DNA from: an uncultured Tenacibaculum sp.
GTDB taxonomy: Bacteria > Bacteroidota > Bacteroidia > Flavobacteriales > Flavobacteriaceae
NCBI RefSeq assembly: GCF_947499065.1
Contig: NZ_CANMMT010000001.1
Span: 806,001 to 870,000 of the forward strand
Length of the DNA: 64,000 nt
Direction of reading: 5' to 3'
The translations under genes and the position numbers were made by a program. Below the pieces are notes generated by a model. The model made no database searches and had not been told where the DNA came from. It saw only the letters and a list, made by a program, of their open reading frames with translations. Below are positions 52,943-62,796 of this stretch, one piece after another (the first letter of the stretch is position 1; each line of letters begins with the position of its first letter).

Positions 52943-54697
52943 ATGTCTAAAAATACACTTCTAGGAATTTTGTTTGTAATTGCTCTGATAGCGTGTAAAC
53001 AAGAAAAAGAAATCCAAGTTTTAAAACCTTCTAATTATTTCGATGTTCTAAATAAAGAGTTTACGGGCGATTTAGCTTACGAAACCACTTCTTTTGTAGA
53101 GAAATATTGGCGTGTTGTAGGAAATACCGGTTTTAATAAAAGTGTATTTAAAATAGCCGAAGAATTAGAAAAAGCTGGTTTTGTAAAAGAAGAAAAAGCT
53201 ACTTCCAAAGATTCTTTAACTTATAGAATAGAAAAAAGACCTTTAGAAAAACCTACGTGGGAATCTGTAGATGCTACTGTAAAAATTATTGGCGACAGCA
53301 CAGCATTATTGCAACATAACACCAATAGAAATATGATTGCTTTAAATTCTTATAGTACCCCAAAAGAAGGGGTAACCGCTGAGGTGGTTTATGTAAAAGA
53401 CTTAAAGCAATTAAAAGCGTTAGACATAAAGGGTAAAACTGTTTTTACTGAGACAAGTCCATATAGAATTTTTAATCAAGCCATTGTAAAAAGTGGTGCG
53501 GCTGGTTTAATTACTTATAGCAACCCAAAGTACTTGCAGCCAGAAAAGAATACAACTTCTATTCAATTTCGTTCAATTCCTTTAAATGAAACAATAAAAC
53601 CATGGGCAATAGCCATGTCTTATGAAGCAAAAGAAAGATTAAAGGCAAAGCTTAAGGAAGGAAAAGTTGTTTTAAATGTGATGGTAAAGACGAATATTTA
53701 CCCATCTGAAGAGTTAACAATTATTGCTGATATTAAAGGAAATCAGTATCCTAAGGAGCGATTGGTTTTTAGTGCGCATATACAAGAACCAGGGGCGAAT
53801 GACAATGCTACAGGTGTTGGAGTTTCTTTAGAAATGGCAACTCTTACAGCAAAATTGAAAGAGCAAAAACGATTTTCACCTAATAGAACGCTAACTTTTT
53901 TATGGGGAGATGAAATTGTTTCTACCAACCGATATGTAAAAGAAGATAGTATAAGAGCTAAAGACATTAAATGGGGAATATCTTTAGATATGGTAGGAGA
54001 GGATACTAAAAAAACAGGTGGAACATTTTTAATTGAAAAAATGCCTGATCCAAGTGCTATATGGACAAGAGGAAATGATAAGCACACAGAGTGGGGTGGA
54101 CAGAAAATGAAATTGAGTCAAATGAAACCTCATTACTTAAATGATTTTTTAATAGATAAATTTAAAGAACAAGGAAAGCGCGCAAATTGGGTAGTAAATA
54201 CCAATCCATTTGAAGGAGGAAGTGACCACGTTCCATTTTTAAAGAGGAATATTCCAAGTGTATTGTTTTGGCATTTTACAGATCAGTTTTATCATACCGA
54301 TAATGATCGTTTAGATAAAGTATCAAAAGAAACCTTAAAAAATGTTGGAGTAGCTTCTTTGGTTTCGGCATATTCATTAGTCAATGCCAATGATAAGACT
54401 GCAAAGGCGATTTTAAAGGATATTAAAAAAGTTGCTTTTTCTAGGTTGAAAGAAGAGCAAAAGCAAAGTGAGCTAGCCTTAAGCAAGGGTGATTCTTTAA
54501 AAACTCAAAAAGCAATTATCAATGCTTGGAACGATTGGTATATAAAAACAGCCAAAACAACAGAAGATGTGGTAAAAAACAATGCAACTTTTATTTCGGA
54601 TGTTGAACAGACGCAAAAAGCAATAGATTCTGTTTCGTCAAAAATAATAGAAGCACTTGTTAAAAAGAATCAGTCTTTAACTTCTGAAAATAAATAG
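52943..54697 (+). CDS. M28 family peptidase lipoprotein
   Basis: The 584-residue lipoprotein (Cys18, ALIACK) is a predicted aminopeptidase. The zinc-binding region is SAHIQEPGANDNATGVGVS near 277-295, with H and D ligands, LWGDEIVST near 320 supplies a glutamate, MVGED near 350 and GGSDHVPFL near 425 give the remaining ligands and catalytic residues. A protease-associated-like insertion lies near 130-230. It probably digests peptides in the periplasm or at the surface. Its last 38 bp overlap the end of the convergent symporter gene. Confidence 0.88.
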   Translation: MSKNTLLGILFVIALIACKQEKEIQVLKPSNYFDVLNKEFTGDLAYETTSFVEKYWRVVGNTGFNKSVFKIAEELEKAGFVKEEKATSKDSLTYRIEKRPLEKPTWESVDATVKIIGDSTALLQHNTNRNMIALNSYSTPKEGVTAEVVYVKDLKQLKALDIKGKTVFTETSPYRIFNQAIVKSGAAGLITYSNPKYLQPEKNTTSIQFRSIPLNETIKPWAIAMSYEAKERLKAKLKEGKVVLNVMVKTNIYPSEELTIIADIKGNQYPKERLVFSAHIQEPGANDNATGVGVSLEMATLTAKLKEQKRFSPNRTLTFLWGDEIVSTNRYVKEDSIRAKDIKWGISLDMVGEDTKKTGGTFLIEKMPDPSAIWTRGNDKHTEWGGQKMKLSQMKPHYLNDFLIDKFKEQGKRANWVVNTNPFEGGSDHVPFLKRNIPSVLFWHFTDQFYHTDNDRLDKVSKETLKNVGVASLVSAYSLVNANDKTAKAILKDIKKVAFSRLKEEQKQSELALSKGDSLKTQKAIINAWNDWYIKTAKTTEDVVKNNATFISDVEQTQKAIDSVSSKIIEALVKKNQSLTSENK

Positions 54698-56063
54698 TCG
54701 CTGCTTTTTTAACCTTTGGAGCTAAGATTAATGTAGAGATAACGGTTGGAATTGCCATTAAAGCATAGGCACTATCCATTAAGTTAATTACAAAATCTAA
54801 TTTAATTACAGAGGCAATTACAATGACAAACACATAAATGTAATTGTAATATTTTCCAACTTTTGAATTGGTTAAATAACTCAAACAACTATAACCATAA
54901 AAAGAGTAGGTGAATAAGGTTGAAAAAGCAAAGATTAAAACACAAATGGTTAAAATAACACTTCCAGAATTGTAAGGAAGTACCGAGTCGAAAGCTGCTA
55001 ATGTCATGGTAATTCCGTTACCATCAAAACCTTTCCAAATACCAGAAGCTAATATAGCAAGAGCAGTTAAGGTACATACTAATAAAGTATCAATGGCTGG
55101 CCCTAACATGGCTACTAAACCTTCTCGTATAGGTTCCTTAGTTTTGGCAGTACCATGCATCATTGGAGCGGTTCCTAAACCTGCTTCATTAGAAAAAGCA
55201 GCTCTTCTTACTCCTGTGATAATTAAAGCTCCTAAAGCACCACCTAATACCGATTTACCTGTAAAAGCATCAGTAAATATTAATGAGAAGATAGCAGGAA
55301 CGTCTTCAATTTTTAAAATCAATATTGTTGTAACTGTCAATAAATAGATAACTACCATTAGAGGAACTAGTTTTCCAGCTACTTTTCCAATTCGTTTAAT
55401 TCCACCAAAAATTACTGTAGATACAATAATTGCTATTGAAATTCCTAACAGAAGTTTAGCAGTAAATTCATTAGCTTCATTAACCTTAAAAACATCTACT
55501 AATGTTTGTGCTAATTGGTTTGCCTGAAAAGCAGGAAGTGTTCCTACCAAACCAGCAGTAGCAAAGAAAACAGCTAAGGGTTTCCATCGTTTACCGAGTC
55601 CTTCAGTAATAACATACATAGGCCCTCCTTTTACATCACCAGTCTCATCTTTACCTCGATACATTACCGACAAACTACAGGTAAAAAACTTGGTGGCCAT
55701 TCCTACAAAAGCACTTACCCACATCCAAAAGATAGCACCAGGACCACCTGTGGCAATAGCAATGGCAACACCACTAATATTTCCCATTCCTACCGTAGCT
55801 GCAATTGCGGAAGATAAAGCTTCGTAATGAGATAAGTCACCAGGCGAATCGTGTTTGTCGTATTTTCCTCTCAAAATAGCAATAGCGTGTCCAACATATC
55901 GAAAAGGAATTAAGCCAGAGTAAATGAATAAAAAAAGCCCACCACCAATTAATAAAATCAATAAAGGAATTCCCCAAACCCAAGAACGAAAGTGAGCTAC
56001 TAGGTTTTGAATATCTAATAAATTAGGAAACTCAATAATTAAGTTTTGAAAGTCAGACAGCAT
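54660..56063 (-). CDS. Alanine:cation symporter (AGCS family)
   Basis: The 467-residue transporter takes up alanine or glycine with Na+ or H+. The AGCS signature GMGNISGVAIAIATGGPGAI (near 93-112) and a membrane core of about 11 helices (from residue 25) are present. The ATG at 56063 is chosen because the longer frame reaches back to 56129, which lies inside the terminator of the upstream gene (56103-56142). The 3' end overlaps the M28 peptidase gene by 38 bp on the other strand, with no terminator between. Confidence 0.9.
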   Translation of the reverse strand: MLSDFQNLIIEFPNLLDIQNLVAHFRSWVWGIPLLILLIGGGLFLFIYSGLIPFRYVGHAIAILRGKYDKHDSPGDLSHYEALSSAIAATVGMGNISGVAIAIATGGPGAIFWMWVSAFVGMATKFFTCSLSVMYRGKDETGDVKGGPMYVITEGLGKRWKPLAVFFATAGLVGTLPAFQANQLAQTLVDVFKVNEANEFTAKLLLGISIAIIVSTVIFGGIKRIGKVAGKLVPLMVVIYLLTVTTILILKIEDVPAIFSLIFTDAFTGKSVLGGALGALIITGVRRAAFSNEAGLGTAPMMHGTAKTKEPIREGLVAMLGPAIDTLLVCTLTALAILASGIWKGFDGNGITMTLAAFDSVLPYNSGSVILTICVLIFAFSTLFTYSFYGYSCLSYLTNSKVGKYYNYIYVFVIVIASVIKLDFVINLMDSAYALMAIPTVISTLILAPKVKKAATIYFQKLKTDSF

Positions 56064-56102
56064 ACATCTATTTTTAGCTAATGTACTAAAAGTGAATACA
56101 AA

Positions 56103-56142
56103 AAAAGAACGATACTTAGATATTAACAAGTATCGTTCTTTT
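56103..56142 (-). terminator. Terminator of the pheS-linked small gene
   Basis: Arms AAAAGAACGATACTT (56103-56117) and AAGTATCGTTCTTTT (56128-56142) with a ten-base loop and an A run on the left. Read on the reverse strand, it ends the transcript of the 131-residue gene. Confidence 0.9.
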
Positions 56143-56165
56143 GTTTATTTTTTAGTTAAAAGTCC

Positions 56166-56561
56166 TTATTTAATAAGTATTCCTTTTTTGCCTAAAATAT
56201 CAATATCTCTTAAGAAACCTTCTTGAATTGTTTCTGCTTGAAAGATGAAGGTTTTGTCTTGTAATTGGTTATTTTCAAAGAAACTTACCTGAAATCTATT
56301 GTCTAACGCAAATAATTCAGGCTGCATTACTTCAAATTTAGAATAAGAGTTCGCAGGTAAAACATCTATTTTTCTACGGAATAAAGAAGTTGTTTTTGTA
56401 TCAGAAAAACCTTGAGAAACAATTACAACCATTTCTATAGCTACCTCTTTTCTATTTATAATGTATACACCCCATTCATCTGAATTATCCTTTTCGTTTT
56501 TATCTAAAACAACAGCGATTTCAACATTTGTAACTACGGGTATTTCAATATCTTTTCTCAT
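56166..56561 (-). CDS. Conserved hypothetical protein near pheS
   Basis: The 131-residue protein is soluble, beta-rich and has no signal peptide (MRKDIEIPVVTNVEIAVVLD). I think it matches a flavobacterial family often labelled phenylalanyl-tRNA synthetase alpha-subunit by proximity to pheS; nothing in it resembles a synthetase. No motif is visible. It is downstream of pheS on the same strand but separated from it by a terminator. Confidence 0.65.
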   Translation of the reverse strand: MRKDIEIPVVTNVEIAVVLDKNEKDNSDEWGVYIINRKEVAIEMVVIVSQGFSDTKTTSLFRRKIDVLPANSYSKFEVMQPELFALDNRFQVSFFENNQLQDKTFIFQAETIQEGFLRDIDILGKKGILIK

Positions 56562-56574
56562 TAAAACTATATTA

Positions 56575-56610
56575 AAAGAAAGACGAAAGCTTGTATTCTT
56601 TCGTCTTTTA
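56575..56610 (-). terminator. Terminator of pheS
   Basis: Arms AAAGACGAAAG (56579-56589) and CTTTCGTCTTT (56598-56608). On the reverse strand it follows the pheS stop and is succeeded by a T-rich run. Confidence 0.88.
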
Positions 56611-56625
56611 TGTGTTTTTGTATAA

Positions 56626-57645
56626 TTAAATTACAGATTTAAACTGCTCTAAGAAACGCTTATCGTTTTCATAGAACATACGAATGTCTGGTATTTGGTA
56701 TAATAACATAGCAATACGCTCAATACCCATTCCAAATGCATATCCAGAGTATTTAGTAGGATCGATATTCGCATTTTTCAATACGTTAGGATCTACCATA
56801 CCACATCCCATAATTTCTAACCAACCTGTTCCTTTGGTAATTCTATAATCAGTTTCAGTTTCTAATCCCCAGTAAATATCTACTTCAGCACTAGGCTCAG
56901 TAAATGGGAAATATGAAGGACGTAAACGGATTTTCGATTTACCAAACATCTCTTTAGTAAAGTATAATAATGTTTGCTTTAAATCGGCAAAAGAAACATC
57001 AGTATCAATGTATAAACCTTCTACTTGGTGGAATATACAGTGAGCTCTTGCAGAGATATCTTCATTTCTAAATACACGTCCTGGAGAAATTGTACGAATT
57101 GGTGGTTCGTTGTTTTCCATATAACGAACTTGTACCGATGAAGTATGTGTTCTTAATAAAGTATCAGGATTTTTTTCAATAAAGAATGTATCCTGCATAT
57201 CACGTGCAGGGTGATACTCTGGTAAGTTCAATGCTGTAAAGTTATGCCAATCATCTTCAATCTCAGGTCCTTCAGAAACAGTAAAACCAATACGATTGAA
57301 AACTTCAATGATTTGGTTTTTTACTAAAGAAATAGGATGACGAGAACCTAAGTTAATTGGTTCTGATGGACGAGTTAAATCTCCATAAATACCTTTCTCT
57401 TCAATAGCGCTTTCTAAAGCATCATTTAATTCAGCAACTTTACCTTCGGCAGATTTCTTTAAATTGTTTAATGCTTGACCAAAGTCTTTACGTAATTCGG
57501 CATCAACATTTTTAAATTCAGCAAACAAATCTTTTAATAGACCCTTGCTACCTAAATACTTTATTCTAAAGCTTTCTACTTCTTCTTTAGAGGTAGCTTT
57601 AAAGGATTGAACATCACCAATTAGTTCTTTTACTTTATCTAACAT
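56626..57645 (-). CDS. pheS: Phenylalanine--tRNA ligase subunit alpha
   Basis: The 339-residue class II subunit forms the alpha2beta2 enzyme with PheT, whose gene is not here. Motif 2 covers [20 protein letters not shown] (near 190-210), and motif 3 is in [17 protein letters not shown] near 308. The signature [15 protein letters not shown] (near 273-287) is typical of PheS. The N-terminal coiled coil (1-85) binds tRNA. It has a -7 box 24 bp upstream and its own terminator. Confidence 0.96.
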   Translation of the reverse strand: MLDKVKELIGDVQSFKATSKEEVESFRIKYLGSKGLLKDLFAEFKNVDAELRKDFGQALNNLKKSAEGKVAELNDALESAIEEKGIYGDLTRPSEPINLGSRHPISLVKNQIIEVFNRIGFTVSEGPEIEDDWHNFTALNLPEYHPARDMQDTFFIEKNPDTLLRTHTSSVQVRYMENNEPPIRTISPGRVFRNEDISARAHCIFHQVEGLYIDTDVSFADLKQTLLYFTKEMFGKSKIRLRPSYFPFTEPSAEVDIYWGLETETDYRITKGTGWLEIMGCGMVDPNVLKNANIDPTKYSGYAFGMGIERIAMLLYQIPDIRMFYENDKRFLEQFKSVI

Positions 57646-57668
57646 AATCTTTCCAAAAAGTTAAGCTG

Positions 57669-57676
57669 CAAATTTA
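57669..57676 (-). promoter_or_regulatory. Putative -7 promoter box of pheS
   Basis: Reverse-strand TAAATTTG matches TAnnTTTG, 23 bp before the pheS ATG. Confidence 0.5.
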
Positions 57677-57753
57677 CGCTTTTTTGCGAAAAAATAAGTG
57701 CTTTTTAAAGTGTTTGCGAAATCGTTGTAGAATTAGGTAAAATAAAGCGTTAA

Positions 57754-59178
<1,425 letters not shown>

Positions 59179-59201
59179 TTTATATAACCTTATATACAAT
59201 A

Positions 59202-59233
59202 AAAAACCTCATAGCTAGCTATGAGGTTTTTGT
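59202..59233 (+). terminator. Rho-independent terminator of gdhA
   Basis: Palindromic arms AAAACCTCATAGCT (59203-59216) and AGCTATGAGGTTTT (59217-59230), followed by T residues. It may also act on the convergent reverse-strand gene. Confidence 0.9.
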
Positions 59234-59257
59234 TTTGTGAGAGATTGGTTTTTCTTC

Positions 59258-59584
59258 TTATTTGTTTCTAATAGTCAAAGGAATCTTATAAACTCCATTA
59301 GAAGATTGATTTAATGAGCTGTAAACTTTTTTATAATTCAATCTGTTTTTTATATAATCACAAATTTGTGTTTTTTCACAATCTACATTTAAAATAACAA
59401 TCTCACCTTTATTATTAAGTGTAAATTCTACAATCGTTTTAACTTCATTGTCTAAAGTAAATTTTGGATTTCCTAAGAGTGTAACGATTTTGGCTCTAAT
59501 TTCTTTTTTGCTTGGATTTTCATTTGTTGAGAATACCGAAGTACTGATTAAAGTAACAAATACTAATACTAATAGCTTTTTCAT
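59258..59584 (-). CDS. Small secreted hypothetical protein
   Basis: The 108-residue protein has a signal peptide (1-19, VFSTN) and a soluble part with a beta-rich pattern, VEFTLNNKGEIVILNVDC and IKNRLNYKKV, resembling a half TonB-C-like or cystatin-type fold. Two cysteines (near 72 and 77) could form a disulfide. It shares a loose similarity of layout with the TonB-C-like protein at 15505. I know flavobacterial homologs but no function. Probably monocistronic, with no promoter box seen. Confidence 0.7.
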   Translation of the reverse strand: MKKLLVLVFVTLISTSVFSTNENPSKKEIRAKIVTLLGNPKFTLDNEVKTIVEFTLNNKGEIVILNVDCEKTQICDYIKNRLNYKKVYSSLNQSSNGVYKIPLTIRNK

Positions 59585-59914
59585 TTTTAGGGTTTTAATT
59601 TAGTTATGGATGTGTTTAATTTAATTACTGTAAAAGTATTGGTAATTAGTTGTTTATGTTTGTTTTTGTTCGTTAGTAAAAAGTGTTTTTTTGGTTAAAA
59701 AACAACTCTTTTTATAATAGTTTACATTCAGTTAATATTGAGTAATTGCGTTTTTTTGAAAGAAAAAATTGCATTGATAGTATTAGAACTTTCTTTTTTT
59801 TAGTGAATTTGATATTTTAAAAGTGTTTTACCATAAACTCGTAAAAAATCAAGTTTAGCTTTATGTTTATTGCTGAAGTATATTTTGTATTTTCGGAAGA
59901 TAAATTATTAGTAA
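59585..59914. other. AT-rich intergenic region before the EEP gene
   Basis: This 330-bp gap separates divergent genes. It contains long T runs and no open frame, tRNA or clear repeat. A TATATTTTG (59880-59888) is near a -7 consensus with one extra T and might serve the forward gene. Confidence 0.5.
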
Positions 59915-60874
59915 ATGTCACTTAAAAAGAGAAAAAAGGTACATACAATTGCCTTTTATAATGTAGAGAATTTATTTGATACTGTAAATGATCCATTTAT
60001 TGCCGATGATGATTATACACCATTAAGTAAAAGAAGATGGAATGAGAAAAAATACTATCACAAAATAAAGAAAATATCATCTGTTATTAGCCAATTAGGT
60101 AATAAGGAATCAGCTTATCCTCCAGCTTTAGTTGGTTTAGTTGAGGTTGAGAATAGTAGAGTTGTAAGAGATTTAATTAGGCATAAAAATCTATCTGTAT
60201 ACAATTACGATTTTGTGCATTACGATTCTCCAGATGAAAGAGGTATTGATGTTGCTTTGGTTTATCATAAAGACTTTTTTGAAGTGGTTTCTTCAGAAAC
60301 TCATACATTGCATTTAACAGATGAGATAGGAGAAATTGATTATACTCGTGATGTATTGGCTGTTAAAGGATGGTTAAATGGTGAGTTAGTTCATGTTTTA
60401 GTTAACCACTGGCCATCGCGTAGAGATGGTGAAGAAGAAACAAGACCTAATCGTATTAAAGCAGCTAAATTAGTTAAAGAGATTATGGAAGAAATTAAAC
60501 ATGATGAAAAAGATGCTAAATTCATTGTTATGGGCGATTTTAACGATGATCCAACAAGTGAAAGTATCAAAGACTATTTAGTTACTGATGATTTGTATAA
60601 TCCTATGAAATCGCTATTTGAAAAAGGAAAGGGAACACTAACATTTTCTGGTAAATGGCATTTGTTTGACCAGATTATCTTTTCTAGAGATTTCTTCGAT
60701 TCAGAAAAGAGTTCTCATACATTTTTAAAGGCTAAAATTTTAAATAAAGATTGGTTACGTACTAATAGAGGTAAATATAAAGGAAGTCCGTTTAGAACTT
60801 ATATTGGACCATGGTACAAAGGAGGGTTTTCTGACCATTTTCCGGTATACATAACTTTAGAAAAAGACGATTAA
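59915..60874 (+). CDS. Endonuclease/exonuclease/phosphatase family protein
   Basis: The 319-residue soluble protein has the EEP fold: FYNVENLFDT (10-19), LVGLVEVENSRVV near 70, VNHWPSRRDG near 168, the metal motif VMGDFNDDPTSE near 205, and the catalytic SDHFPVYI at about 308-315. The family cleaves phosphodiester bonds in DNA, RNA or lipid headgroups; the target cannot be predicted. No signal peptide is seen, so it is probably cytoplasmic. It is preceded by a long intergenic region and followed by a bidirectional terminator. Confidence 0.88.
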   Translation: MSLKKRKKVHTIAFYNVENLFDTVNDPFIADDDYTPLSKRRWNEKKYYHKIKKISSVISQLGNKESAYPPALVGLVEVENSRVVRDLIRHKNLSVYNYDFVHYDSPDERGIDVALVYHKDFFEVVSSETHTLHLTDEIGEIDYTRDVLAVKGWLNGELVHVLVNHWPSRRDGEEETRPNRIKAAKLVKEIMEEIKHDEKDAKFIVMGDFNDDPTSESIKDYLVTDDLYNPMKSLFEKGKGTLTFSGKWHLFDQIIFSRDFFDSEKSSHTFLKAKILNKDWLRTNRGKYKGSPFRTYIGPWYKGGFSDHFPVYITLEKDD

Positions 60875-60875
60875 C

Positions 60876-60906
60876 AAAAAATCCCGAGAGAATTCTCGGG
60901 ATTTTG
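60876..60906. terminator. Bidirectional terminator between the EEP gene and glmS
   Basis: Arms ATCCCGAGA (60881-60889) and TCTCGGGAT (60894-60902) around a GAAT loop, extended by A/T pairs. It can end both convergent genes. Confidence 0.9.
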
Positions 60907-60929
60907 TTATTTATAATTAAATCTTCTGT

Positions 60930-62786
60930 TTATTCAACAGTAACAGATTTAGCTAAGTTTCTTGGTTGATCAACATTCTTACCTAACATTACAGCAATAT
61001 GGTATGATAATAACTGTAATGGGATAGTAGTTAATAAAGGCGTTAAAGCTTCTTCTGTTTCAGGAATTTCAATCACGTGATCTGCAATTTCCTTTACAGT
61101 TACATCTCCTTCAGTTACGATAGCTATAATTTTACCGCTTCTAGATTTTATCTCTTGAATATTACTAACTACCTTTTCGTAATGTCCTTTGTTTGTAGCA
61201 ATCACAAAAATTGGCATGTTCTCGTCAATAAGAGCAATTGGTCCATGTTTCATTTCGGCAGCTGGATACCCTTCTGCGTGGATATATGAAATCTCTTTCA
61301 ATTTCAAAGCTCCTTCTAAAGCAACTGGGAAGTTAAATCCTCTACCTAAATATAAACAGTTAGTTGCGTCTTTATAAACATTAGCAATCTCTTGAACTTT
61401 AGAATCTATTTCTAATAGCTTTTCTACTTGGGTAGGTATTTGTTGCATTGTATGTAAATACTTATTTACAGCAGATGCAGATAAAGTACCCTTAGCTTGT
61501 GCAAGTTTTAAGGCTATTAATGTTAATACCGTTATTTGAGTTGTAAACGCTTTTGTAGAAGCAACACCAATTTCAGGACCAGCATGTGTATAAGCTCCAG
61601 CATGTGTTTCTCTAGCGATAGACGATCCAACAACATTACATACTCCAAATACAAATGCTCCTTTAGATTTAGCTAATTTAATAGCAGCTAATGTATCAGC
61701 AGTTTCTCCAGATTGTGATATAGCTATTACAACATCTTTTGATGTAATAATTGGGTTTCTATATCTAAATTCAGAAGCATATTCTACTTCAACAGGAATA
61801 CGAGCCATATCTTCAAAAAGATATTCTCCGACTAAACCAGCATGCCAAGACGTACCACAAGCAATGATGATAATTCTGTCTGCATTTAAAAATTTAGAAA
61901 TATGATCGTTAACACCAGCCATTCTAATAATACCTTCATCGGCAAGCATTCTACCTCTATAGGTATCTATAATAGCTTTTGGTTGTTCGTAAATTTCTTT
62001 AAGCATGAAGTGATCGTATCCTCCTTTTTCAATTTGCTCTAAGCTTAATTGAAGTTCTTGGATATTTGCATCAATCTCCTTGTCGTTATCAATTTTACGA
62101 ACTTTAATTCCTTTGTTTTTTTTGATGATAGCTAATTCGCCATCTTCTAAATAGATAGCATCTTTAGTATACTCAATAAAAGGTGAAGCGTCAGAAGCAA
62201 CAAAAAATTCTTCGTTGTTTTTACCAACACCTATTGCGATAGGGCTTCCTAAACGAGCTACTACTAATTCATTAGGTTTTGTTTTATCAAAAACAGCAAT
62301 AGCATAAGCTCCAATCACATTAGTAAGTGCTAATTGAACAGCTTTACCTAATTTACAACCTTCATTCTTTTTTACCTCTTCAATTAGGTTTACTAACACT
62401 TCTGTATCAGTATCACTTTTAAAAGTGTAGCCTCTACTAATTAATTCTTTTTTAATGGTATCATAATTTTCAATAATTCCATTATGAACAATTACTAAGT
62501 CTCCTGATTCAGAAAAATGAGGGTGAGAGTTTACATCATTTGGTACTCCATGAGTTGCCCATCGAGTATGACCAATACCTATTTTTCCTTCTTTTCTTTT
62601 TTCTTCTTTGTTGGTAATAATTTCTAAATCAGCTACCTTTCCTTTGGTTTTAGATAAATGCATGCTCTCGCCATCATACATCATGATTCCAGCACTATCG
62701 TAACCTCTATATTCTAAACGTTTTAATCCGTTTATTACAATAGGATAAGCGTTTCTGTCTCCTATATACCCCGTTATTCCACACAT
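60930..62786 (-). CDS. glmS: Glutamine--fructose-6-phosphate transaminase (isomerizing)
   Basis: The 618-residue enzyme makes glucosamine 6-phosphate, the first step to UDP-GlcNAc for peptidoglycan and lipopolysaccharide. The N-terminal nucleophile is Cys2 in MCGITGYIG, exposed after Met removal; the glutaminase half (about 1-230) contains HTRWATHGVPNDVNSHPH. Two SIS sugar-isomerase domains follow, with CGTSWHAGLVGEYLFED near 305 and SQSGETADTLAAI near 355. The C-terminus LAKSVTVE is typical. The DUF4270 gene lies 10 bp upstream and may share the transcript. Confidence 0.96.
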   Translation of the reverse strand: MCGITGYIGDRNAYPIVINGLKRLEYRGYDSAGIMMYDGESMHLSKTKGKVADLEIITNKEEKRKEGKIGIGHTRWATHGVPNDVNSHPHFSESGDLVIVHNGIIENYDTIKKELISRGYTFKSDTDTEVLVNLIEEVKKNEGCKLGKAVQLALTNVIGAYAIAVFDKTKPNELVVARLGSPIAIGVGKNNEEFFVASDASPFIEYTKDAIYLEDGELAIIKKNKGIKVRKIDNDKEIDANIQELQLSLEQIEKGGYDHFMLKEIYEQPKAIIDTYRGRMLADEGIIRMAGVNDHISKFLNADRIIIIACGTSWHAGLVGEYLFEDMARIPVEVEYASEFRYRNPIITSKDVVIAISQSGETADTLAAIKLAKSKGAFVFGVCNVVGSSIARETHAGAYTHAGPEIGVASTKAFTTQITVLTLIALKLAQAKGTLSASAVNKYLHTMQQIPTQVEKLLEIDSKVQEIANVYKDATNCLYLGRGFNFPVALEGALKLKEISYIHAEGYPAAEMKHGPIALIDENMPIFVIATNKGHYEKVVSNIQEIKSRSGKIIAIVTEGDVTVKEIADHVIEIPETEEALTPLLTTIPLQLLSYHIAVMLGKNVDQPRNLAKSVTVE

Positions 62787-62796
62787 AACTCTTTAA

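Noticed and set aside
56064..56129. Longer N-terminus of the alanine symporter from 56129
   Set aside because: That start lies in the terminator hairpin of the upstream gene; the ATG at 56063 precedes the conserved membrane part.
56166..56561. Second phenylalanyl-tRNA synthetase alpha subunit
   Set aside because: The 131-residue protein has no class II motifs; such labels probably come from proximity to pheS.
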